Source of the DNA: Bryoerythrophyllum caledonicum
Taxonomy: Eukaryota > Streptophyta > Bryopsida > Pottiales > Pottiaceae
DNA: 64,000 nucleotides
Direction: 5' to 3'
Assembly: GCA_963971425.1 (NCBI GenBank)
Contig: OZ020518.1
Span: forward strand, 29,394,770 to 29,458,769
A program made the translations under genes and the position numbers. Shown in pieces: positions 11,724 to 22,800 of the stretch (the first letter of the stretch is position 1; each line of letters starts with the position of its first letter). The notes below the pieces were generated by a model. The model did no database searches. It had not been told where the DNA came from and saw nothing but the letters and a program-made list of their open reading frames with translations.

Positions 11724-12560
11724 TCTTTTTAGAAGTTCCATTTTTAAAGATTATATAGGCCTTCTTGTAGAGTGCCGATGTCGGCACTCCCTTTAGAGGT
11801 TTTCATTGTAAACAAAGGAAGAGTGTCTAGTGGAGTGCCGATGTCGGCACCACCTTTAGACGTTCTCTTTTCAACAATAGAAAAGGTCGTTATAAGGGAT
11901 GATAATGTCAAAATTCTTTTTGGAGGTATTTTTGTTAAAAATGTAAGGGCGTCCTAGGGGTGCCGACGTCGGCACCTCCCTTAGAGGTCTCAAATTTCAT
12001 TTTCAAAGATATAAAGGGCCCTCTAGAGGAATGTCGTTGTCAACACTCCTCTAAAGATTGATTTCTTAAAATGAAAAGGCTCCTTTAGACGAGTGCCGAT
12101 GTCGGCATTACCTTCGGGGGTCTTTTTTCAAAATATAGGAGGGGCTATTTAAAAGAATGTCAATAATGAGGTTGACTTTGGAGGTTCCATTTTTAAACTT
12201 AAAAAGGATCCTTAAAAGGAGTGCCGATGTCGGCAACCCCATTGGAGGTTGTTTTTTTTTAAAATAGGAAGGGCCTTCTAGTGGACTGCCAATGTTCGTA
12301 CCTTCTCTAAAGGTTATTTTTTTAAAACATAGGAAAGGTGTTTCAGAGGGTGCTGATGGCAACATTCCATATTACGATGTATTTTTCTAGAGATACAAAC
12401 AACCTTCTAGTTTGATGCCGATGTCGGCATCCTCTTCAAAAGGTTTTATATATATATAAAATGGATTATCTTGTAGAGAGCAGATGTCCGCAACCCCTTG
12501 GGAGGTTTCTTTCTAAATATAGGAGAGATTAAGTAAAAGGGTGCCAATGTCGGCACCTCC

Positions 12561-14632
12561 ATAGTTGTTGGAGTGTGCAAGGATTACCTCGGAAATTATT
12601 GTTATGACCAAAAAGTATTCCTCACAAGACCCTTGCATATGAGGATCTTGTCTTTGTCTTGGTCAAGTTCAAGCAAATGTTTTACCCTAGTATTTAAAAT
12701 GAGATAACCGCTTTTAGATATATGCGTTGTTTAAAAGTAATGGGTAGCATTACTAAACTAACAAGCTTTAATAATTGGGCCTTTTTTTAGAAGAAATGTT
12801 TCCCATGACAAGCCATAGAAGTCGACTTGGAGATGAGTTAGAGGATGCGCGGATGATGTTTAACCATGTCAAAAGTGTTTAGTCTTAGACCACTATGGTT
12901 GCCTATGTGTACAACTCTATTTACTGCCTCGTAATGACAATTGTGACTTTTGATATGTACTCTAAAATGTGGTATTTCAGCAAGTGTTTTGAAGATAATG
13001 CAATGAACTCTAAATTAGGCATGACAATTCAAATCCAAATCTCAAAGAATTAATGCTCAACATTTAAATTAAGCAATAAGATGCAAAAATCAATATTACT
13101 TTAGAATAGAGCGGGTTCGGACATCCAACCGTTAGTACAATATTATTCATTGCTAGAGGTCACTGTCGAAAGAGTGCCGACATCAGCACTTTCTTTTGGC
13201 GGTTGTCATACTTATGTACTATACTACCTTATGCTGCTACTAGTGATATTTTGTATGCTAAGTTCTTCTATCACTTTGCCATGCCAAATGTTGTAGTAAC
13301 CATAATTAGTCATCGAATAATCTATCAGAAGTTGTTCAAACATGTTAAGATGTCGTCATATATTTTGACGGAATTGGTGGACAACAAGTCGTTTCAGTAC
13401 TTAAACAAAAAATTATGATATGCATGTTGCGGTTGTGGATGATATGGTCTAGGTATGCTTTCGGATTGTTGTCTATTACCAATATCTAAAAGGCAAAAAA
13501 ACTAGGTAACGATCATGGGAAAGATTAACTCACTTTTTGTATTGCCTATCGCATCATTCAATGCTTTGGAAAACATGCCACACTCGCCAACATGCCCGGT
13601 GCAGATAAGTTTTGTACTCGCAATCTTAACCTACAAGGTGAGGAAGTTTTTGTATCTCTAAAAAAAACCTGTTTCTTCTCCAAGATTAGAATTAGACTAG
13701 CATCACCTCAACAAAATAAGGGCCTCACGATTAAAGATAAAGGCTTTTTGTATTGATTCAATGATTGCTAACCTTACAATTGTGGAGAGGCCACGACACT
13801 GCATTGCACTTGCTCTCCTGAAGCAACTGAAGTACTTCCATCGATATCAACTACGGCTTATTTCGGGAATAAGCACCTCAAAGTTGTTCATGAGACTATT
13901 TGTGATGAGATGCAATAGCATAGTGGAAGCCTTCCAAAGACAACCAATAAAGCATGTTTTGCTCTATAGGTCGGTACAAGGAAGTAGTATGTGGACATGA
14001 TTCTGCAGCATGGAAGTACATCTGCCTCAACATACACGGGGCTAATGGACAATTTCAAGAAATTGAGAATGGAAATAATGCAATTCTTCTTTTGCAACAA
14101 CGACATTCATAGTTGTATTATAGGCACATTGCAAAGGTAATTTCGATCTAAACTACATATCCCAGACTTATAGCCAGTTAAGATGAGATTCGAGAACAAA
14201 GTAGAGCAGGATGGAGATATTCGCTCCCAAAAACTTCGAGTTCCGTCAGATTGAGTGTGAGCGTTGTCCCCTCATAGGTTTTTTAGAGAAGGCATACTCG
14301 TAAATATCAACGATTATCTTGCCCTTTCCAACCCTATAGAGCACCCAACAAAGAGATTCGGATTCACATGTTTGATAATGATCAACAAGTTTCTAAACTT
14401 CAACTGCCCAACGTTTACAAAGATGTTTAAGAAATCACTCGGCAAAAGGAGTGCATAGACTTACTATTACTACCTGTGTTACATCTTCAAAATTGTCTGA
14501 GGTTTAGGTCTTGAGGTATATGTGTTCATTTACACATCTAGTTTTTGCGGAAAATGATTAAGCAAAATTTATAGATTTTTCTATTTAAACACTATAGTGC
14601 ATAACTACCATTTATAGTACTTTGACCTTGTA
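12561..14632. other. Unrecognised AT-rich interior of the nested element
   Basis: Several open frames of 60-80 codons (13203-13418, 13761-14000, 14264-14458, plus strand) hint at decayed coding DNA, but none matches a family I recognise. An orphan satellite palindrome lies at 13174. Confidence 0.35.
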
Positions 14633-15669
14633 TTGTGTCACTCTAAATTCTATGTAGAAGGCGGTGAGACTAAAAGGGCCACTTCCACCGTTTGTACTAG
14701 TTCTTGTCTATCACTCGCGAGTCTATACTTCGTAACTATAACGAGACAGAGGGAGACTGAGATTGGAGATTTTCACTTCTCTCGCAAGTATATAGAAGTT
14801 GAATTTAATATCTCACTCTTCCAATGTCCCCCTCCAAGACTCTTTCTAATTTTACCGGTTCCAAAAATTACATTGTCGGGTTGTCAATTGTCCACAAACT
14901 ATCCTTCATATCTCCCCACTTTTCTCCGTTATCTTTGGTTCTAAACACTTACTATTTCTCCTTTAACAATAGTTCCATACTCTAAATCATTTGCTCTTTG
15001 TCCCACTAGCTTTATCGCCCATACACATTTAAATCTCCCAGATTTACCATGTTTTGAGTCATCATCCACCAAGTTGAATCGTCTATCTTCAAATCCTGCC
15101 TCTTGCTATTAGACTCTCCCTAGCCCTCTAGGCCGCTATTCCTAACTCTAAATCTTTTGTTCTACTGTATCCTAAATTCAACCAATATTTTTCAATGTGT
15201 CACTCTCACTGTCTCCAACGCTCCCTCTCTAAAACCTTAAAACCTTATAAACTGTACTTGACATCTCTTTAAATTGCACTAATCCCACTTCTTTCGATCT
15301 CTGGATTCCTAAAACCACTACCACTCTCCAAATTCTAAAACCTTCCTCTCCACCAATTCCTCCTCTTTGACTCCTCTCTCCCCCTCTTACTGTCCATTTT
15401 TATATCCTAAATCATGCTCTAAAGCTTTATAACCTTAAAAATCCTATCTTCCCTTCAATATAGAACCCTAGACTCCACGGTCATAAGCCCTTTTTTTCAA
15501 AAGAAAATCAACAATATTGTCATTTTTAGATCCTTCCTGCATAAAATTTCTCCACCCTCCTCCACGGTAATAGGTCCATTAATTTTATGCGTTTAACCAA
15601 TGTCATTCTAAAAAAACTTAATACTTTTACTTTTTAATGCATTTTCCAAATTGAGTTCCTAATTTCCAA
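14633..15669. other. Pyrimidine-rich non-coding stretch
   Basis: Strongly C/T-rich on the plus strand, with loosely repeating CTCTAAATC, AAAACCTT and CTCTCCCCC-like motifs. The stretch is asymmetric between strands. I see no gene. Confidence 0.4.
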
Positions 15670-15731
15670 ACTAGGCTCACGACCCTAGGCTCGTAGCTCG
15701 TGGCTCGCAAAATTAGGCACGCAAAATAGCT
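15670..15731 (-). repeat. Right inverted repeat of the 7.85-kb element
   Basis: The reverse complement reads GCTATTTTGCGTGCC followed by GCGAGCC-rich sequence, matching 7898-7957. The 8-bp duplication CACGATAC follows at 15739-15746. Confidence 0.7.
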
Positions 15732-15746
15732 TGGTCCGCACGATAC

Positions 15747-17520
15747 ATATGATACATCCAAAAAGCCATCATATCGGTATAAGGTATTCTTGACGTGGAT
15801 TTTAATTGTGAGTATCAGAGGGCGTGGTACCGAAGTTCAACGCCGCTCTATATGACGATATCACCAATCAGTCTTCGTTGCCAAAACTTATGCTCTTCTT
15901 TTCGTTCCAAAATCTTTACGACCTGACTATAACAAACACATTAGTGTCATTATATAACACATGATGAAAACAACCTAAAATCTTCGTATATCAACTCCTA
16001 AAATTCATTTACGATTTTACATTAAATATAGGTACTAATTGTTGATCCTACTCCAAAGTGTAAATTAGAAGTCAACAACATTTATTTGATGTCCTAATTA
16101 TTACATCTCAACAATGATCCATTGATTAATATAATTATCAAAAGGACATAATTGTTGGCCGTACAGCTTAAAAGATTATAAGGTTTGAAGTTGAGGAAAA
16201 GATTCATTCTCATCCCTACTTTAAAGGTATAGGATCAAATTTGACTTCACTTTGTATTTCATTTTTGCACTAAAGAAAGTATAAATATTCTATTGTTTTG
16301 TTAATAGTTTTTGTTAGTTCCTTAGAACCAAGTTTAAGAGGTAGAAAATAAAAGCGTATTACAAGAATAATGTGCAATGAATACAGATTCATTATTTGCT
16401 ACATCGTGATATATTACTTTGAAAATGTTAATATGTTCTACAATGACAATTGTAACGGTTAAGAAGAAATTTCTCACTAGTAGCTATCAAAAACAGTAGA
16501 AGGGAATGCTTTGAAGATTTATATGCTTTTTTTACTATAGAAGGTATGGTTTTTTCCAATCATTTTCCTGAAAACATTTGACTCACATTTAGATCTATAT
16601 ACAATTAGAAATTCACACAAAATATAATAATTATTTTCTAGTCCATTCTAAAAGTCTTATTTTTCCTTTATGGGTATGGAAAATCTTAATGGCAATAGAG
16701 AGTAATAGCAAAATTTGTAAGTTCCAATATTAGGTATGAACTAACTTTCAAACCATCAACCCAAATACAAGAATTTAAATACCTCCAAAAAGTTGTTATG
16801 AAGGACATTTTATATTAAAATTTCAATGAACGTAAGTATCCTCAAGGAACAAACCCCTAAATTTCCAAGCCTTTTTCCATCAAGAAACACCCCAAAACTA
16901 CCACAACTAAAAAGTGGCAAAGCATCTAATTTTGACGTCTAATTGAAAAGAAATGAAAAATTACCAATTCACGTTTTACCTTTTTTTTAACACAAATATG
17001 GAATACTTTGATAATCCAAACGGTTGATACTAAGGTTTTCACCACATATTGTGGTAAAAAAAAATAATGGCAAAGACTTTGAAGATCACTAGTTTTTATG
17101 TAGAAAACAAGTTTTTTTCCCCCTTCCTCAAAATGTCTAAAAATGTTCGACTTGGGTTAAAATGTACTTTTTACACTAAACAAATATTTTTTTTGGTAAG
17201 AAAAAAGACGGTAATATTTATATGCATAAAAGTAGAGTGTTTGACCATAAAATAATATTCTTTATATATATAATAGTAGAGTGTTTGACCACAAGGTAAT
17301 ATTCTTAAAATAAGGTAATATTTGGTATATGTATAACCACAATAGTAGAGTAGTTAACCACAAAGTTTAGAAATCAATATAAGGCAGCCATTTCATAATA
17401 GTGAGTCTCTTTTTTACGATCATCCAAAGGTGAGCTCCACATATCATGTTTTTAGATGGTCAAGATTTCTACTTCATTCTATCATGTTGTTCACTGGTTT
17501 TTATGTGATTGCAGGTTCAA
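15747..17520. other. AT-rich interior of the giant element
   Basis: No gene seen. A segment near 17018-17180 (GTTTTCACCACATATTGTGG onward) is recognisably related to 39745-39900, so an old dispersed repeat is present in both places. Confidence 0.4.
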
Positions 17521-17639
17521 AGCGGAGAGTAGCACGTCCTTTCTAAACTAATCAGGTGCACAACCATTCTAAACTACTTATAATTTAATTTTGTTTGCGT
17601 TATATCCTGTGAACTTCAGTTTAGGGGTTAAGGTTGGGT

Positions 17640-17830
17640 CATTACTTAATTGGAAAACATGAGACACTACATCTGAAAACCCTAATTATCTAATCTTTGT
17701 CGGCGATCTGGAAACCCTAATTTTTGGAACCCTAATTTCGGCGGCGCCACCATTTTCATGGCTGGACTTCTCACCTCAGGGGGTGCGTACGCGGGGGTGT
17801 CTTTAGCTTTCGACTAGTGTGTCTTAGGTT
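17640..17830 (+). promoter_or_regulatory. Telo-box leader and start of a captured host gene
   Basis: Three AACCCTAATT-type telo boxes (near 17672, 17713 and 17730) precede GGCGGCGCCACC and an ATG at about 17759, which opens a frame of about 22 codons beginning MAGLLTSGGAYAG. Telo boxes just upstream of the start codon are typical of plant genes for translation and growth. The frame ends quickly, so this looks like the 5' end of a host gene carried inside the transposon. Confidence 0.35.
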
Positions 17831-17990
17831 TTCACCTAGGGTGTCTTAGGGTTTCTCCTAGGGTGTATTAGGATTTCACCCAGAGAACAAGGTGCAAGTG
17901 TACAACCTGTGAGTGAGTGAGTAACCCTCCAAGCTGCGTGAACAACCTGTGAGTGAGTAACGCTCCAAGCCGCGTGAACAACCTGCGAGT
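17820..17990 (+). repeat. Short tandem repeats
   Basis: GTGTCTTAGG followed by GTTTCTCCTAGG-like units recur three to four times (17818-17880). They are followed by about three copies of a 35-38-bp unit built on AACAACCTGTGAGTGAGTAA and CTCCAAGC (17905-17990). Confidence 0.7.
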
Positions 17991-19319
17991 AGATGAGTGA
18001 ACAACGTACCCTAAACCTACAAGCTACATCACCAACTCGCAAGCAATTTCACCAACTTGCAAACGTCCTAACTAATCTACTGGTCCTCTCTCCTCACTTC
18101 ACCTTCATCTCTCTCCTTCTCTCTCCTCCATGTGTTGTGCGTGTCGAAGTCAGTAGTATGAAAGGGTCAGAGCGGCGTGGTGGAATTCGAAGTGGCGTTG
18201 GCAGCGTGGGTGGGCTAGGATTCGGCGTCGGCAATGATGAGCGGCTCAACTCTCTTACAGCATCTGCGTACGCAGGGGGGCTCTTGATCGTGCTGTTGCT
18301 CTTGGTTGATACCCCTTCCAGAGTTCATTGATACCCATTATTTAGTCATGTATCCAGTCATACCCTGATCCAGTCGTATACCCGGTCAAACCTTGAATCG
18401 CTGTAAGGGGAAAAAAAAAAGAAAAAAAAAAAGAAGTTTTTTTTCCATAGATTTTGACGAAACTGAAATGCCTATAAGTAATTTTCAACAATTCAAAACA
18501 AAATGAAATTTTTTTCCCTTGTAGATTGAATCTGGAGGTATCATCCCAATTTTTTTCGGATTTTTTTTATTTTTTCTCTTTTTTCTAAAAATCCTCAAAG
18601 GTCGCTGAAATCACCATAGTGAAGATTTGCAGAATTACTTCCGATTTCGTAGATTCTAGCTCCAGCTCTAAATCTGAATTTGAGTCATTAACATGATATT
18701 TTGTGATTTTGAGTCCAAATAATGAAATGAAGTTTATGAAGCCTACTTTCCATTCCAATTTGAAAATATGAAAAATTTGAAAAAAAATCAAAAAAATTTG
18801 TAAAAATTTTATAAAAAAATTTGGGCATACTTTTGTGGTTTATTTGTTGAAATTAGCCAAGTCCGTAATTCTTTAATTGCATATTAATTTCAGATTTAGA
18901 GCGGAAGCCACTTTTTGGCATTTCATCCGCAAGTTTTTATCCACTGTTTTCATCCTTTTATTGGCATTTCATTCGTTGATTTTTTTGCGTTTTCATCCGC
19001 TGTGTTTTTGCCTCCTCATCCGTTGTTTTTACAAATTTCATCCGTTGTGATTTTCCATCAGCTGTGAATTGTCATCCTATGTTTTTATCTGTGCTACGAT
19101 TTTCATCTTTTATGGATGAAACTGTAATTTGGCAGATTCACTTAACAGTGAGTTAATAACTTCCAAAATAATAATTTTTTTGGAATTTCGACTTTCGGAT
19201 TTGAACTTTTTAAATGTGTTTTCATCTAGAAGGAAAGAAAAATAATCGGACTAAGGATTTTAAAAATTGACATTTTGTAGAGTCTTAAAAATTAGGGGTT
19301 TACCTTTAAAGAAGAAGAA
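17991..19319. other. Non-coding DNA before LINE-B, with degenerate repeats
   Basis: A frame at 17993-18331 is open for 112 codons but resembles no known protein. An A-rich tract with G interruptions lies at 18410-18435. At 18905-19100 the motif TTTCATCCGTTGT recurs about seven times at 25-30-bp spacing. Confidence 0.4.
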
Positions 19320-19801
19320 CGCCGGTTTCCGAAGGGAGCCGGCGTGAATAAAGTGTCTGTTCGTTCCATTGCTAAGACCATGCCCACCGGACAAGGAATT
19401 AGCGAATTGGAACTACTTCCCCCTTTCAAGGGTAGACACTATGTAACGAGTAGCCAGAAACCAACCAACAACGACCAACCACGACCAAACTAACTAAACA
19501 ACAAAGAACAAAACCAAACAGGCAGCCAATCAGGAAGAGACAGAGTGGCGAAGTTCCTAAGGGGGGTCTTGCCTATCAGGGAGGACTTGGTTGCTTTCGA
19601 TTTTGCGTTTATGCAGTAAAATAGACATGGCATGTTGAATAGCGATGGTGTTGATATTTTTAAAGGTAGTTTTAATTGTATCAATGGGTATCTTGAAGGT
19701 ATCTTCGAGAGTTTTCATAGATGGGATAAAGGTGGTGGCACGAGCGCCGGATGTGATAACAATAAGGGGTTCCACATTCCAGCCGAGGGCAATGATGTCG
19801 T

Positions 19802-22800
19802 CTATGAGGGGTTGGTATTTATCTTTTTTTTTTGTAATGTTTCCGGGGAGAATCTATCGTTGCAATATGTAAATTCGATGAATTGAATGGTGTAGTCTTG
19901 GTTGATGTTCTCGGGTGGTGGGTCATTGTATGGTAAACCTTTGACACACAGAATGTCCGGTTTGAGCCTAGCGTTGCAATGACATCTTTGGGTCATACAT
20001 GAGCATGGAAGTAGCCATGAGGGGACCGTGTTTTCTTGTGGATTGCTATTAAAAGTGCCGGCGTTCATAAGTATGAAACATCTCGATTTATTGTAGGAGG
20101 TGATTAGTTTTCGGACTTCCCATACCGCTTTGTTATGTCTTTTAACAATTAGGGAGTGTATGTGGTGGTTTTGGCATTTGAGTAGCACATGAAGCCATGT
20201 GTCGGGGTCCGTTGAGGGGCATATGGGGCATGTTATGGATGGGAATCTTTCTATTCCAAAGAAGAGTTGTTTGCGAGCATTTCCCATGTACTGACCCGTA
20301 CGGAATTTGATGAGGCACGTTATTTGTGAGTCTGAGATGATGGGGTTTTTCCAAAAGTTTGTAGAGAGTTCATTGTCTATGTCGTTATTGTTAGTCCATT
20401 TTTCTATGTTAGGAATATTTTCTGAGATTGTATCCAGGTTGTTGTAGAGGTCTTGTTTTTTGAGATATTTGCCCAGAAATCTAATTGGGCCTTTGTCGGG
20501 GGTATCTTCTTTGGAAGGCCAATCTTCTTTTTGAAAGTAGTATGGGGTGGCATGAGCATGTTCGTGAGGGTCTTTGGCGTTTTTGTGTGTTTTTTCTCGG
20601 CCTTCTTTTGCAAGTTTGTCTGCTTGTTCGTTGCCATCAATGTTGGCATGGGCTCTGACTTTGTGAAGGGTTGTGATTTGTGTACGTTTTTGTAACATTT
20701 GTACCATTGATATTAGTATGGTTTGGTCGGGGTGACTGTTGTGAAGGGTTGGGTGTGTTATTTGAGTGTTTAGTAGGTAGAGTGCATTTATACAATCGGT
20801 GAATATATGTGCAGGTTCATTTTTGTATTTTGTTGTGATGATTTGTAGTGTTTTATGAATGGCCATGAGTTCTGCTCTGAGGATATTTTGTAGTCCATGG
20901 AGTCTTTTGGCTAGTTTAATTTCTTTGGTAGAATTATATATGCCATAGCCAGCTTTTTCTCTGCGCCAAGAGCCCGGGCTAATTTGTTCCGGTGGTTTAA
21001 AGGAGCCGTCGGTGTAATAACTGTATGCGGGGTTAAATTTTGGTGTGGTATGAGTTGGGTAGTCTGGGAGAGGGGGAGGTATGACGGAGTAGTTTAATGT
21101 GTTGTTGTCATAGTTTAATTTTGACCATTTTTTACTTTTGTTTACGGGGGTTTGTATGGGTGTTGGTGGGGCCGGTTTTGTGTATGGTCGTTGTATGTCT
21201 AGATTGTCTGTTATGGAGGTAAGTTCCGCAAGCTGTTCTAGGGAGCCCAGGTTTTGATTTTGATGATGGACGCATAGTATTTGTAATGTAGATGGCTCTA
21301 TTCGGGGTTTTTTTAGCTTGGGTCGGATATTAGGTTCTTCGTATGGTATTGTGTCTGCTTCGAATAATGCAATGATGTGGGAATCTGGGAATGGGTTTGA
21401 ATGTTGGTTGTTGTTTTGGTACCAATTGTTGTTCGGTGTGACGATGATTGTTTTTGTGTTATTTGGATCGTGTTTGGCGGCAAGTCTAGCCCAATGTATG
21501 GCTTGTTCTATGTCTTTCTCGTTGTGGGGGTGAGCTATTCCATTTCCGATCCATTTGTGTTCAAAGGCCTTGCCTAGGGATCCAAATATTTTGTCTCTTT
21601 TGTACGGTGAGTAGAATTTATTTAGTTTGGTAGGACATGTGATCGGGGAGGAAAAATATGAGTGTTCGATGTTAAAGGATGATATTAGTGAGTCTAAAAT
21701 GGGGGTGGGTATTGTGTATTGCGCATTTTTGAGGGGATCAATTTTTGGTATTCGATATTTATATCTTTGGTAAAGCCATATTAGTTCGGTTTCAAAGGGT
21801 TGGGTTGTTGGTTCAATGTTTGTGGGGGATTGTAATTTTGTATGATATTGGTTCCATAACCATTGGAGCCGGGTAATGGGTATGGTGTGTAAATGTCGGC
21901 CGTTTTCTTCGTATAGATGTGCTTGATTGTTATCTATTTGAATTGTGTTTGAGGATGTAAGGATATCATTTTTGGGGTTGCATTCTGTTGTGTAGATGTT
22001 TAAAAGTGGGATAATTATGGGTGGCGTTACGGACCTTGAGTTTGAGGATTGTTCTTGTGGATGGTGGGCAAGGATGATATCTGAGTATATTTTGTTTTGG
22101 ATCTTTTGGTAGTATTGTTTTAATTTTTCAGTGTTATGTGTGGAGGTATTGGTGTCATGCCGTGGAAAAAGGTCTCTTTGGGGGAGCCATTTATTGTATG
22201 TATTATCATTGTGTTGCCATTGGCATAGGTATTTTGTGTAGGTATTTTGTATGTTATTTGTGTCTGTGTGTTGGATATGTTTATGGTTTATGATATTATT
22301 AATGGGGTATGTGGTAGGGTTTTTGGGGATGTATGTTGGGGGGCGGGGGTGGTATGTATGTGGAGGGTTAGAGGGATTGGTTGGTGTGGGAATATTTCTT
22401 GGGATGATGTTATTGTTGAGGGTGATGAATGGATCTTTAAGTGTATGAGAGTATGGATGTATGTTGCAAGTAGTATGACATGTAGTGGGGCATGTTATGT
22501 GGCAAAATAGTTGTTTAGCAACACTTAGGGCACTCTTTATTAGTTTAGATGGGGTGAAGTGGTAGGTTTTGAAGTCCTCATTGTTCATGATGTGTGTACC
22601 GTTAGGTAAGGTAATTTGGTTTAGTTCAAAAATATTTTTTGAGAGGAGTTTTTGTAGAAGCTTTTGGGAGAGTTGGGCATTGAGTGTGTTGTGATTTAAT
22701 GTTTCTTGGCGCCATAGTATTTCTAGTGTTGTAGGATTAGTGAGGAAGTTCGGGAGCGTACTTTTAAGGTGGGCTTTAGCTATATGTTTTAATAAGAAGA

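Larger units (their letters stand above)
10960..12560 (+). repeat. Satellite array of about 64-bp units centred on the palindrome GTGCCGATGTCGGCAC
   Basis: The near-perfect palindrome, or mutated versions of it, recurs every 62-66 bp: near 10975, 11038, 11100, 11165, 11403, 11468, 11707, 11772, 11835, 11960, 12029, 12092, 12157, 12222, 12284, 12349, 12415, 12481 and 12543. Between the palindromes lies a diverged spacer of the type TTTAGAGGTT...AAAATA...GGGCC. An isolated copy lies at 13174. Two larger hairpins interrupt the phase. Confidence 0.85.
7890..15738. mobile_element. Nested 7.85-kb DNA element with 8-bp target duplication (hAT-like?)
   Basis: CACGATAC flanks both ends (7882-7889 and 15739-15746). 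The termini share GCTATTTTG followed by GTGCCC and a GCGAGCC-rich stretch (7898-7957 against the reverse complement of 15670-15731). The outermost 8 bp differ between ends (AGGGGATT against CGGACCAA). An 8-bp duplication fits hAT, but no hAT transposase is visible. Contents are two degenerate BTB-like fragments, a palindromic 64-bp satellite with hairpins, and unrecognised AT-rich or pyrimidine-rich DNA. It is therefore non-autonomous and decayed. Confidence 0.7.

Noticed and set aside
10960..12560. CRISPR-like array of palindromic repeats
   Set aside because: Spacers are related to each other, the palindrome is only 16 bp, no cas-like gene is present and the context is a eukaryotic transposon. 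It is a satellite.
18846..18890. Possible degenerate fourth copy of the giant-element terminus (TTAGCCAAGTCCGTAATTC...)
   Set aside because: Only loosely similar, with no paired end or target duplication. It could be chance in AT-rich DNA.
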